Assembly: GCF_000972845.2 (NCBI RefSeq)
Contig: NC_040012.1
Span: 10,037,927 to 10,101,926 of the forward strand
DNA from: Larimichthys crocea
Taxonomy: Eukaryota; Chordata; Actinopteri; Sciaenidae
Direction: 5' to 3'
DNA: 64,000 nucleotides
Positions 36,001 to 45,504 of this stretch are shown here, in pieces; position 1 is the first letter of the stretch, and the number at the start of each line of letters is the position of its first letter. Made by a program: the position numbers and the translations under genes. Under the pieces are notes generated by a model. The model saw only the letters and a program-made list of their open reading frames with translations, was not told the origin of the DNA and did no database searches.

Positions 36001-38991
36001 GGCTGCCATCTTCAGCCGTGAGAGTGATTGGTGCGAAGTTATCCTTGACCGCTGCCTGTTTCTGTCAAAATATTGCAAAGTGAAAGCTTACTTCAGCGGT
36101 CAACCACTGAATCTTAACTCAAACGTAATGTGTTCATAAATACATTCAAGTCATGCACATGCACCACCTATAAGCTGAAATTAATGGCGACATCAGTCAT
36201 GATACCTTTGCCTCTGATATGAGGTGTGCCCAGCAGTACAGAGAATTCTCAAAGACATCCAGGTCCTCGATGACTTTTTCTCCTCGTTGTGTTCCGCGTT
36301 GAGGCAAAAGCTCTCTGAAGAGTATGTACAAGCCCTCAATGACTGCAATCTACAACAACAAGCACATTTCAACGTCTGAAACGATGCAGATCATTTGTAT
36401 TTCATCGACTGCTGTGACTAATGCAATGAAGGCAAAAGTATTTTTTATTGTTGTGGTAGAACGAGAAAAAAAAATGGGTGTGTTGTTTCTGCTCAGTCTG
36501 TACGTTATCCTGAGTAAATGTGACACTGTTTCTTCTCACTGTTGTAAAAAAAAATCTTGAAATGTTTTATTTATGTACCAGAAAACATTTTCAAGATCTT
36601 AAATTTCCTGCAATTTTGCGCAAAAGTCAAATGTTTCTGCAGCAGTTACAGTATGTGATATATGAATCATTAAAAAACACCCACTTCAAAAAAATAAAAA
36701 ATAAAAATACAATGCAAATGATATTAAAGGCAGAATTATACCAGCTCATGTTGTTTACCTTCTGGTTCCTGGTCAGCATTTCATTCCTGCAGAGCAACTG
36801 ATGCAAACTTTGGGCGAGAGGATGACATGTGGTCAGTTTTCGTATGTAGGAGATCAGTGTCTCTTTCTTTGTTTTATTCTGATGTTTCTGAAAAAAACAA
36901 CAACAACAACAAAAAACAGATTAACTGGTGTCATCTGTATCATGATCATCTTAGTTCATATTATATGTCATACGCTGCTCGCATAGCTTTATGACTTTCT
37001 GGCTAAATATTAGTGGCTTTCCATGTACGAGTAATGAACGGTGCACTTTGTGTGTTTAGTCTCTGCATAATGTTACATAATGGAATACAGATGATGAAGT
37101 GCAAGGGTCAAAACAGAGCACAGTATGTGTATAAAGAAATAAAACTTACAAGAGCATAAAGTGAAGATAAGAACACGCTGATTCCTTTCTGAGTCTGCTG
37201 GACTGACGGCACAACATCATGAATGAAGAACGTCTCATTGTGCGGAGTATCGTCAGGAAACGTGGACAAAGAGAAGTGAAGTGTTGAGCCCTGAGAGATT
37301 CCACAGCTCTGCAGTGTGTCACCACAACTATGTTGACCTCTGCAAAGGAGAAAATGAATCACTGTATTCACACCGAGGATCATCAGGGTCACGATCGTCT
37401 GTGTGTGATCATGCTGATTTACTTGTAGCAAAGGACATGTGCTGGGATTCCACTTTCATTTGCCAGCTTGAGTCTCAGACTGGTTATGGTGTCACTGGCC
37501 AAGTTCACCGTCACCTCAAAGTATCCCTGTACGAAATAAGTTCATAAAAAGAACATATACATTCATCAATAAATGTTTAAAATATAATGCAATCCCTAAA
37601 GTGTGTAATAAACAATAAACAATGCCATCTTACTGTAGAACCCCTATGGAGGAAGTTGTGCATTTAACTTTGTGTCTGGTGTGATCAGAACAGACCGGAC
37701 ATGACTAGTGACTCAAAAAACAGAACGTATCGTAGATCGTATCACAGTCCAATCGTGGAACAGTAATATAAAATATGGTTAGTGTATTGTATTGTTAAAA
37801 TCAAATACAACAAAAATAATTAATCAGTTGCTAAGGCCATCATACGTTTTATTATTAACCAATATAGTGAAGACGCACCTTGAGCATGATGTGGCATCGA
37901 ACCACATCGTCTCCATAGGTCTCGCGGACCTCTCGTTTTTGTATAGAAAGAGTCTGTTTCAGGTTTTCCTTCGGTGTGAAGATGGCATAGATTACATCTT
38001 TGTTCTGAATATGTCTGTCTTTCAAAGACCCTGTGGGGACAGAATTTTGAGTTAATACAGAGAACTTGTTAGCAGTTTGTATTTACATATCCAGCGTTTA
38101 CGCAGCAACATTGATGCTCATTTGTGTTTGTGACTCTGTTTTTGGTCTCCACTGACTCCTGAGCAAGATATTTGGCAATATTGGGTAACTATGCTGATAA
38201 TATGAACTTTAACATCTAATGTTAGTCTGCTCACATGTGTTGAAGAAGGGATCATCTGTCAAAGGCATGCCATCGGCTGTGTAGAGACAGACTCCTTTGG
38301 AATTGCCAATACTTTCAAGATGACCGATTCTTAACATCAGGTCCTCGATGGTGTTTTGAGCTGGATCCATATCTGCATGTGTAAAAAAAGAGACACTGTT
38401 AACCTGTTCACTTCAGCATGTGAATGTCGATCGTCTTATTTCTGACAAAACACAGGCTGGGTTATGAAAGATGTGTTTCTCTTACCTCTGATTTGTTTCC
38501 CTTTAGGATATTTAGGGTATACGTAGCGCAGATAGTACGGCTCCAGTGATTTTTGCACAGGGGTCACAGTTTGAACTTGGCGCTCTGGAGCTCTGAGTCT
38601 TTGAATGGAGTCTTTCATGGAGGAAAATCGATTCCTCTCCACATGACTTAAACCTGTAAAAAAGTGGAAGAAGACACTATACCCTTCAAAACTACCATCG
38701 ATTTAACCATTTAACTAAAACCATTTAACATAAGCTATTTATTATAGGAGTGTTGTACTGGGTTGTGTTTCCATGGTTTCCTATTAGTCTGGTCACCCGG
38801 TGCTAGAGGTATGTATGAAAGTCACTGCAGATATTGATGTAAATGTTGAGGTTCATCTCACCCAGGTTGTTTAAGTCTTCATCTGTAATGCTATCCAAGA
38901 AATCTCGTTCATCCTTCACGCCCAACTGGAAAAACTGGTTGTAGTAAGATTCCAGTCTGAACTTCTGAAGTATGTTGAATATTGCAGCCAT
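29596..38991 (-). CDS. Multidomain ubiquitin-system protein: SAM, two UBL-like regions, VWA, E2 (UBC), U-box
   Basis: A 24-exon gene of 3267 coding nt (1088 residues), with phase agreement at every junction. Exons in gene order: 38991-38862, 38653-38486, 38372-38235, 38030-37879, 37526-37423, 37339-37150, 36887-36759, 36349-36206, 36061-35926, 35535-35385, 35049-34907, 34506-34395, 33740-33677, 33428-33225, 33116-32971, 32883-32765, 32104-31983, 31889-31792, 31708-31569, 31294-31128, 30977-30832, 30538-30436, 30078-29942, 29719-29596. Domains: SAM (about 1-65), UBL-like (about 100-160 and 197-255), helical region (about 295-400), VWA (about 583-745), E2 (about 830-1000), U-box (about 1012-1080). 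The E2 and U-box imply conjugation and ligation by one chain; SAM and VWA suggest assembly or ligand binding. No signal peptide or membrane segment, so probably cytosolic. I do not recognise a named vertebrate gene with this architecture. Confidence 0.88.
30436..31708 (-). other. E2 ubiquitin-conjugating (UBC) domain exons (residues about 817-1002)
   Basis: Four exons. The first has the N-terminal helix (KRIMAELRSLHCDPHPFFRV), the second GPPDTPYEKGVFELYCQFGP and EYPVKPPLVRFVTQ, the third YHCNVNSVGRICHNIFDRNY with LLIIPEPDDPL, and the fourth the C-terminal helices (ILAEEFLTSRETYEQEAEKH). The catalytic cysteine is Cys932 in GRICHNI. The usual HPN tripeptide reads HCN at 922-924. A 14-residue tandem duplication interrupts the sheet region. 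Confidence 0.9.
31171..31254 (-). repeat. Exact 42-bp in-frame tandem duplication inside the E2 exon
   Basis: The 42-bp unit at 31171-31212 is repeated without a mismatch at 31213-31254. It duplicates 14 residues, YEKGVFELYCQFGP, at 878-891 and 892-905. A normal UBC fold has one copy of this strand. Confidence 0.97.
32200..32400 (+). mobile_element. Decayed Tc1/mariner transposase fragment
   Basis: The plus strand reads YSLDLNLIEHLWDNLDHRV, close to the Tc1-like motif ending with the catalytic region (SPDLNPIEHLWD type). Only a short piece remains, next to a poly(T) run at 32200-32217. It lies in an intron of the minus-strand VWA gene. Confidence 0.75.
32765..33740 (-). other. VWA (von Willebrand A) domain exons (residues about 583-745)
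   Basis: Four exons read AILVLIDTSSSMEEECYDSA, SGCTLLYDALRRGASELEKV, CRLRIMCLTDGDDSG and NIIVDSILLGNVENNMLHGI. The metal-ion-dependent adhesion site is complete: Asp591, Ser593 and Ser595 (DxSxS), Thr667, and Asp699 in LTDGDD. The following exon (CCFKPKTTKEGLRLFEIETV) continues the VWA C-terminal part. Intact MIDAS residues suggest metal-dependent ligand binding. Confidence 0.9.
37150..38372 (-). other. Two ubiquitin-like regions (residues about 100-160 and 197-255)
   Basis: The first region reads TIEDLMLRIGHLESIGNSKG, VCLYTADGMPLTDD, then WSLKDRHIQNKDVIYAIF. The second reads YFEVTVNLASDTITSLRLKL, ANESGIPAHVLCYKGQ, then CGDTLQSCGISQGSTLHFSL. The pattern of strand, helix (I..L...I / ITSLRLKL), GIP and L.D.G/ S.G.. 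is that of ubiquitin-like folds. Neither has a C-terminal GG, so they are built-in domains, not modifiers. The second is convincing and the first weaker. Confidence 0.65.
38486..38991 (-). other. SAM domain exons (residues 1-about 65)
   Basis: The start MAAIFNILQKFRLESYYNQF, then GVKDERDFLDSITDEDLNNL and GLSHVERNRFSSMKDSIQRL, follow the SAM pattern (five helices, TDEDL..LG, R....I..L). The ATG follows the acceptor TTCTGTTCAG directly, so the 5' UTR is in an upstream exon. Confidence 0.85.
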
Positions 38992-39136
38992 CTGAACAGA
39001 AAGACATCAAGATACTTTATCATGCACTCGCTTTCTACTTTACAGTGATGCTGCTGGGTAAGCGTCGACATTGTGAACAATAATGACACTTCCAGTGTCT
39101 CTTTTTTCTGTACAACAGACCAATAAAAAGATCTTT

Positions 39137-39322
39137 CAAAGCGCCCGCCCCGTGTGTGCAGGCTACAGTCCTCGCTGCAGCTGGCCCCGGTTTGAATCCC
39201 GTATCGGACGGCAAATTTACTGCGTGTCACTCTCCCTCTCTCTGCCCCCTGCTTCCTGTCTATCTTCAGCTATACTATCATTAAAAGCATAAAAGCCCAA
39301 AAAATTATCTTAAAAAAAAAAA
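39137..39322 (+). repeat. tRNA-like SINE fragment
   Basis: GCGCCCGCCCCGTGTGTGCA with CAGCTGGCCCCGGTTTGAAT (B-box-like GGTTTGAATCCC) and a tail AAAAGCCCAAAAAATTATCT plus poly(A) match a SINE-like element common in fish. It is not a tRNA gene, because no cloverleaf is complete. Confidence 0.7.
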
Positions 39323-39922
39323 GGGTGTCAGTGTTACACCCTGAAAAGGGAGAAATGAATGAATGAATAGCACAGGTGCCCAAAAACTCTTCCAGAAAAT
39401 GGTTGGAAGACTTTTTTTTCTCCATTTCTCGAGCAACGTATCTCAAATTAAAAGTCTCTTTTTCTTCTTTTCTGTAACATTAACTTTAACTTAACATTTA
39501 ACAGTTTTCCCCTTACAGAAATCAGATATCACAGGTAAGAACTGATCAAAAATGGTGTATTAATCAATAAACAATAAGCTACACTGTAATGGAAAGAAAC
39601 ATTAATAGCTATATGTCTCTTCCCTTTGTGTTCAATTCTTCATTTCTTAACCTTAACAGCTCACAAACACACATCACACTCATGACAGCCATGTGCTTGC
39701 TCCGTAAACTTTAGTTTAGCTAACAGTTCACAACGAGACGGTTTAAAATGACAATAACACCTCCACAACACTCAGTGTTTTATATTAACATATTAACAAA
39801 ACAAAAAACAAAAACTTGTCTAAAATTAAGAGCGTAAAAACTCGTTTAATACCTGAAAAAAAGGGAAATTATTGAATAAAGACACCTGGACACGGCGCAA
39901 CTTCTCCTCCTTCTGGTTGCGG

Positions 39923-40756
39923 TTTTCAAAGTGTGGGGCGCGTCTCCCTTAGGGGGCGCCAGAGGACTTCAGGGGAGGCGCGGGAAAAAATAAAAATATA
40001 TATCTTACAAAGATACAAAGATATGTGTCTCATCACTGTGCGATGAAAGAGTAGCTCAAAAAAATCCACAAAACGACACAGTATGTCTGATCTTTGCTGT
40101 TTGTGTCAAAAAGTTTTATTCCAGCGCGAAGAAACGCTGCTAATGTCTCTGCTTTAGTTTGAATCAGTCATGAAGCTCCTGGTTGTTACATAAAGACAAA
40201 GAGGCTTTGACCGTGAAGTGAGACCTCTTGCTGCGATATACTACCTTTGGGTTAACTTCATTCTGGATCGTCATTGGTGGGTTAAAAGTGAATGTGGTAC
40301 TAATCGATTCTCCTGACTCTGATTGGTCGACAGGTGTCAATCATCAAAATCCGCCAATCAGGATCCACACTGTGTGTTGTTTTAGCCTTAGCAGCACCGC
40401 TAGCTGTTAAAGTTAAATTGTTTTTTTTAAGTGAGGATTTTTTTTTTTACAAAAATGTGTTTAAATGTATTTAAATATGTTTAACAAAGATGTTAAAATG
40501 TGTTTAAAATGTGTTTTAAAAAGATGTTAAAAACATACACAAAGATTGTGTTAAAAAAAAATTGAGCACATTCACAAATAAAGATATTTAAAACGTTTTT
40601 ACAAATATGTGAATGACATTTATTGTTGAAAGCTTTTTTTTCCAAGCCTTCGTGGAACATTCAAACATCAATAACAGTAATAAAAGTAATAATAATAACT
40701 GGGGGGGCGTGGCTGCCTTTCTCTTAGAGGAGGCTCACTATCCCACACTTTGAAAA
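39923..40756. mobile_element. Non-autonomous hAT-like DNA transposon
   Basis: The 15-bp termini TTTTCAAAGTGTGGG (39923-39937) and CCCACACTTTGAAAA (40742-40756) are exact inverted repeats, and the subterminal GGGGCGCG/GGGGGGCGTGG context fits fish hAT elements. There is no transposase frame inside the roughly 0.83 kb. It sits upstream of the SAM-VWA-E2-U-box coding exons, in the predicted 5' UTR intron. Confidence 0.65.
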
Positions 40757-41266
40757 ACCCTGATATACATGATTTTGAAACGGAACTTTCTGCATGATGA
40801 CTACTTTTCCTTTTGGTACTTTCATCCGAGGTATAATAATGTACTGTAACTATAATAAAACTCTATTTGGCTAGTTTCACTCTCATGTGGTTTATTATGA
40901 CATTCACACGTGACATTTTGCAAACACAGAAAACAGAGTTACAAAAAATGACAAATGTAATCCGTTACTTCAACTCCTATTTACTTATGACTCATTTTCT
41001 TGAGTACTTGTCATTGGAAGGTTAAAAAAACAACATAATTATTACATTATTACATAATTCTTACTTTAGTTACACCGTTATCGATGCTAAAACCTGAAGT
41101 TTTGATGCGTGCAGATGACAGTCACAGCAGCAGCGAGGCACTTCAACAAACTCAAATAGATGAAAGTAAATTGGAGAAAATACACAGATTCTCTTATGGT
41201 TATTAAGGACAATCACATCGATTCTGATTCATTAATAAATAAATAAAGTGAAGAGAAGAAACATAC

Positions 41267-41353
41267 CTTGTCGTGTATCGTTAGGAACTAAACAACTGAC
41301 TCAGTTCTTAGTTTCTCCTCAGTGGCGGGTGGAGCTTTGGAGGAAACGAAACT
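41267..41353 (-). promoter_or_regulatory. Probable 5' noncoding exon with IRF-type element
   Basis: The minus strand reads CGACAAG|GTATGT, a strong donor ending at 41267, which could splice to the acceptor at the SAM-gene ATG (38991). Just upstream in gene direction, 41343-41353 reads AGTTTCGTTTC on the minus strand. This contains the IRF core TTTCNNTT and is one base shorter than a full ISRE. A second AGTTTCTCCTC lies on the opposite strand at 41310-41320. Confidence 0.45.
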
Positions 41354-42045
41354 TAAACTACATTTTCCTCTGGGAAGTTGAAGTAGGACACATGTTATTG
41401 TTGAAGCCTGGCCTGTTTTGCTTTACACACTAATAGAAGGCACATGTCATACCTGGATCGATTGCCAAAATTGTGCAAATTCTGTCCCAATTTTTGAATA
41501 TACTGCAATCTGAGTTTTTGGTCTGCATGTTTTAAAGACACCACAATGAAGAGAGAGAGAGAGAGAGAACTTATGAACCGCATCAAAAATCATAATCAGT
41601 GTGCTGCCACATGTACATTTTGAAATTTAGAGGTTGAATACAGCTAATAATATAACACAAAACAGCCCAAGTTCTCTCTCCAGTGTATTTTTGTAACTTT
41701 AAAGTCAGAGATTTTTAGCCAGAGATTTAAACACATAAGTTTTCCCAATGATGTAATATATGTTAAATGAGTATAAACCAAAAGCTAGACGTGTGATTCA
41801 GCTCCACATGTGTTGCTTTGGCTAATTATTCCTCCTCTCAGGACTCTGTAGGTGTTTAGTTTTCTCTTCTGTGAACCTGCTAGGTTAAAAATCTTCATGT
41901 CTTTCATTAGCACGTACAGTTTTGTGACAGTAACAGTAATTAATTATTTGTTTTTTCATCAAAGCAGGGCTGCACCGGATGTTTTCTTTCTTTAATCACT
42001 GCAAACTTACAAGTCATTTTCAGAGTTCAGAGTTCATTTTAAACG

Positions 42046-42130
42046 GTCCAGTGTAGGATTTAATCACCTAAAAAAAGGAACCTGTTTTTGTTACCTTAGG
42101 ATGAGATCTACATCTACAGATGTCGCAGAG
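42046..42130. repeat. Teleost interspersed repeat (GTCCAGTGTAGGATTTAA), short copy
   Basis: ACGGTCCAGTGTAGGATTTA matches the start of the repeats at 18879 and 53425. No other feature was seen between 41354 and 42980 apart from AT-rich DNA. Confidence 0.55.
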
Positions 42131-42520
42131 TCTCTTCCGACATGAACCGTCAGGTTTCTACAAGCATAAGTGCAAGTACAAGCAACTACACAGTTAGATG
42201 TTACAGTTAGTCCTACACACTGATCTTTAATTCATGCTGTATTTAAAAACTTCAGTGAGGACCAGACACAGTCCCTATGTATGTTATGTGTTATCTAAGG
42301 TTGTCGCAATAAAGGAATTTTTCAAACTTGATGATACAACACTTGTTTTTTAAAAAACGTTTTGGATGCCATGGCAAAAAATAAAAAGGACAAACATTTT
42401 TTTCTTATTTAAAAAAACAACCTGCACACAGAGTTTGTACAGAAAGTCCCTGAACACATACTGAAGATGAGCTTAAGTATTTCCCACAGAAACACAGTGT
42501 AACTGCGGTGAGTTATATAT

Positions 42521-42526
42521 TTTATT
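42521..42526 (-). promoter_or_regulatory. Candidate poly(A) signal of ccdc24
   Basis: TTTATT on the plus strand reads AATAAA on the minus strand, about 455 nt after the ccdc24 stop. Confidence 0.35.
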
Positions 42527-42980
42527 TAAATACATTACCACATTTCTAGCAAGTTATTTCTTATGTCACCATTTTAATTTCCCACCTTTTTTTAGTGTTT
42601 ACTCATACACGTCTTTAATCAGCAGTATTTTTATAAAGTCGTCCAAAAAAACAAACTAAACTCACATTTTGGATTAGTTCACAGCCAGCAGGTGAGCCAC
42701 CCTGACCAGAAATTAGCACTAACCAGCTGTGTTCACTGTTGCTTTACCTGATCCATGCTTGTAAAATAAAAATGTTTGCGTCTTCTCCTTCTCTCTCTGC
42801 AATTGTCAGTGCTGGGGGAGAGCGAGGTGGAGATCCACAAGCTAACTGATCTCAAATGTTTGTGATTGTAGTGCTTTGAATATCATATGCGTAATTAAAA
42901 GAGACTGCATCATTTTAAACACATGGTATCGACAAAGTACTTTTGACAACCCTAGCTGTATCAGACATGATGTCAAACAG

Positions 42981-45451
42981 TCAAACGGTGGCTACTAAGC
43001 TTTGCTCCTTCCTAAAATGACCATTTTTATTTCTATCAGGCCCATTGTGACTTCTTCTACTGCCAGCATGAGGATGAAAACTCTCAGTACTCTTCTTTCT
43101 GTCATTATCTGCCCGCGCTGTTGTTGACATTAAACTCCCTCCACAGGTACTGTTTCGTGTCTTTGGTTTCCCTGTTGTTGACACAGAATGGTCAGCACTA
43201 TCACTGCAGTCGCTGCCTGCCTCACAGTCAGTGGATGAGGTGATAGTATTGATGTTTCTTGACCTCCATGCTGGACTGCTTTTTCTCTCCGTCTGTGGTG
43301 ACAAATCGCGCTCTCTGCTCGGGCTCTGAATGCTACGATGGCATGATAGATGGGTTTCGTGCACGGCTGAGATTCTTGGAGTTTTTATTTGAAAGTTAGG
43401 ACTAGGAGTCCTGCAGTGGAGATCAGCACTATCTTCTTCTGAAAAGAGACTGCAGCGGTGCGTGGAGTTAACCATTATCTGGTCACTGGCAGGCCGTGGA
43501 GGTGAAGGGGTGAAGTGTCTGTTCATGAGCCCAGACGAGGTGATCCTGTTACAGATAGTTTGTGTTTTCCTCGGTCCAGCGGAGGCTGACGTGCTTCTGC
43601 GCTGTCCATGAGTCTGAGATAGTGAAGGACTGTTAATTAGTCTAACTGATGAAGAGTTCCTGCTTGGCGGTGCACTGAGTGGTGGTCTGGGTTTAGGATG
43701 GCACAGAGGTGGAGGTGGATGTGGTCGCAGTGGGACTGATGTAGGGCTTAAAGTTTGCAGAGTCTCATCAGAAACACTTTGTCCTGCTGACAGTCTGAAC
43801 GAGAAGAATCAGTGAAAGTACAGTAAGAATAGTTAAAATAGGAGACACACATTACCAGAAATTGTGAAGCATTGTGAAGAAGAATTAACTGTACAGTGTA
43901 CAAGTACAGTGTGAGTGTTTTGCCCTCCCTCTGCTGGTCAAAGTGTGACTCTCATCTCATTCTAATGTGACTTATATGCAGTTTCTAATACGCTGCCTGG
44001 TCAGGCCTGATTGGCAAAACTTGTACAGAGTGGACAGAATCCTTGACTCTCTTTCTTTCTCCTCTTGGCCTCAGGAGAAGCCATCTTAGTTGTTTCTTTA
44101 TCTTTATTCATTGGTTTATTTGGTGCAGTGTTTACAACCACCAAGCATTCTGGTTTGAACCTCAGCTGGGGCCTTTTCTGTGTGGAGTTTGCAAGTTCTC
44201 CCCGTGTCTGTGTGGGTTCCCTTCTTCACTTAACAGGTAAATTAGTGACTCTAAATTGGCCATAGGTGTGACTGTGAATGGTTGTTTGTCTTGTGCCACC
44301 GTGACCCTGATGAGGATAAGTGGTTACAGATAATGGTTAGATGGATGGTGGTTTAGGTTATGTGTGCCTGAGTGGGTCCCGTCATTCCCTTTACATTATA
44401 TTTGTATTAAATTTGTGTCATTTAAAAAAAAGATCAAATAAAGTCATTTTTCTGCTTGATTCTGTTGTAGCAGTAAAACATACTAACCTGAACCTGTTTC
44501 TTAATTCCTTCAAAGGCAGAGAGGAGGGAGCAGGCGGTGAAGCATCAAAAGAAGAGGGGTAGAGCTCCAAGTCCTTTTGTATAACTCCTCTAAGCTCTTT
44601 CAACTCTGCACAAACACGAATGAAACAGTGATGAGATCTGAAGAAAGTACTGAAGCGATCACGCTGACTGTGTGATTGAAACAGACTGTCAGATACTTCA
44701 TTACAGAAAACTATCAAAAGATAACAATCATCTCTGTAGATGAAAAATAAAACGCTCATTTTCAAGTTCTGCAAATGAACTGCTCTCTGATGTACCCAAT
44801 TTGGTTTAACTGTCATTTGGCTCGGTGTGGATGAATTTGGCTGAGGTCCTCAATCGTTCTTTCATTCATAAATATGTTTCAGGGTGAGTTCCACCAGTTA
44901 ATGGAGGGTGGGTAAAATTATCAACGTGCTCATTTCCATCTGTAAATTTACTCTCTGAGCTAAAGATTAAATGGGACGTGATAAAGAGGAGAACTGTCCT
45001 CAGACGCCGCGTGTCAAACAATAACGTGCCACCAGGTGGCGGCAAACAGCAAAGAGTTGGAGTATGAACTCACCTGCAAGCGTCGGCTCTGATGGGTCAC
45101 ACTGACTCTGACACCTTTGTTTAAGATTTCCCTGCGAGACACACAGTCACAGAAAGAACTTGTGTTAGTCGTGCAGCTTGAGCGTCAACATAATACTGTA
45201 CGGCACAAACTGGGACACGTTCAGTGTCGTGATGTGGGGGAAAAAAGAGATGGTAAATGTATAAAACATGTTCGAGGAAGCGAGAGCTTCTGGAAATAGC
45301 AAAGGAACAAGAAAAAAAGGATATAAATAACAGCGCGAGAAACAGGAAAGGAATGTGTGTGTGCGTGTGACCGCTAAACGATTGAGCAGCAATGTTCCGT
45401 CATAATTTGGCCTCAAATATTTATATACAGAGCAAATGAAAACCATAGTGC

Positions 45452-45504
<53 letters not shown>

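Noticed and set aside
39137..39322. Possible tRNA gene (B-box-like GGTTTGAATCCC)
   Set aside because: No full cloverleaf or anticodon arm; the poly(A)-type tail and context fit a SINE-like repeat.
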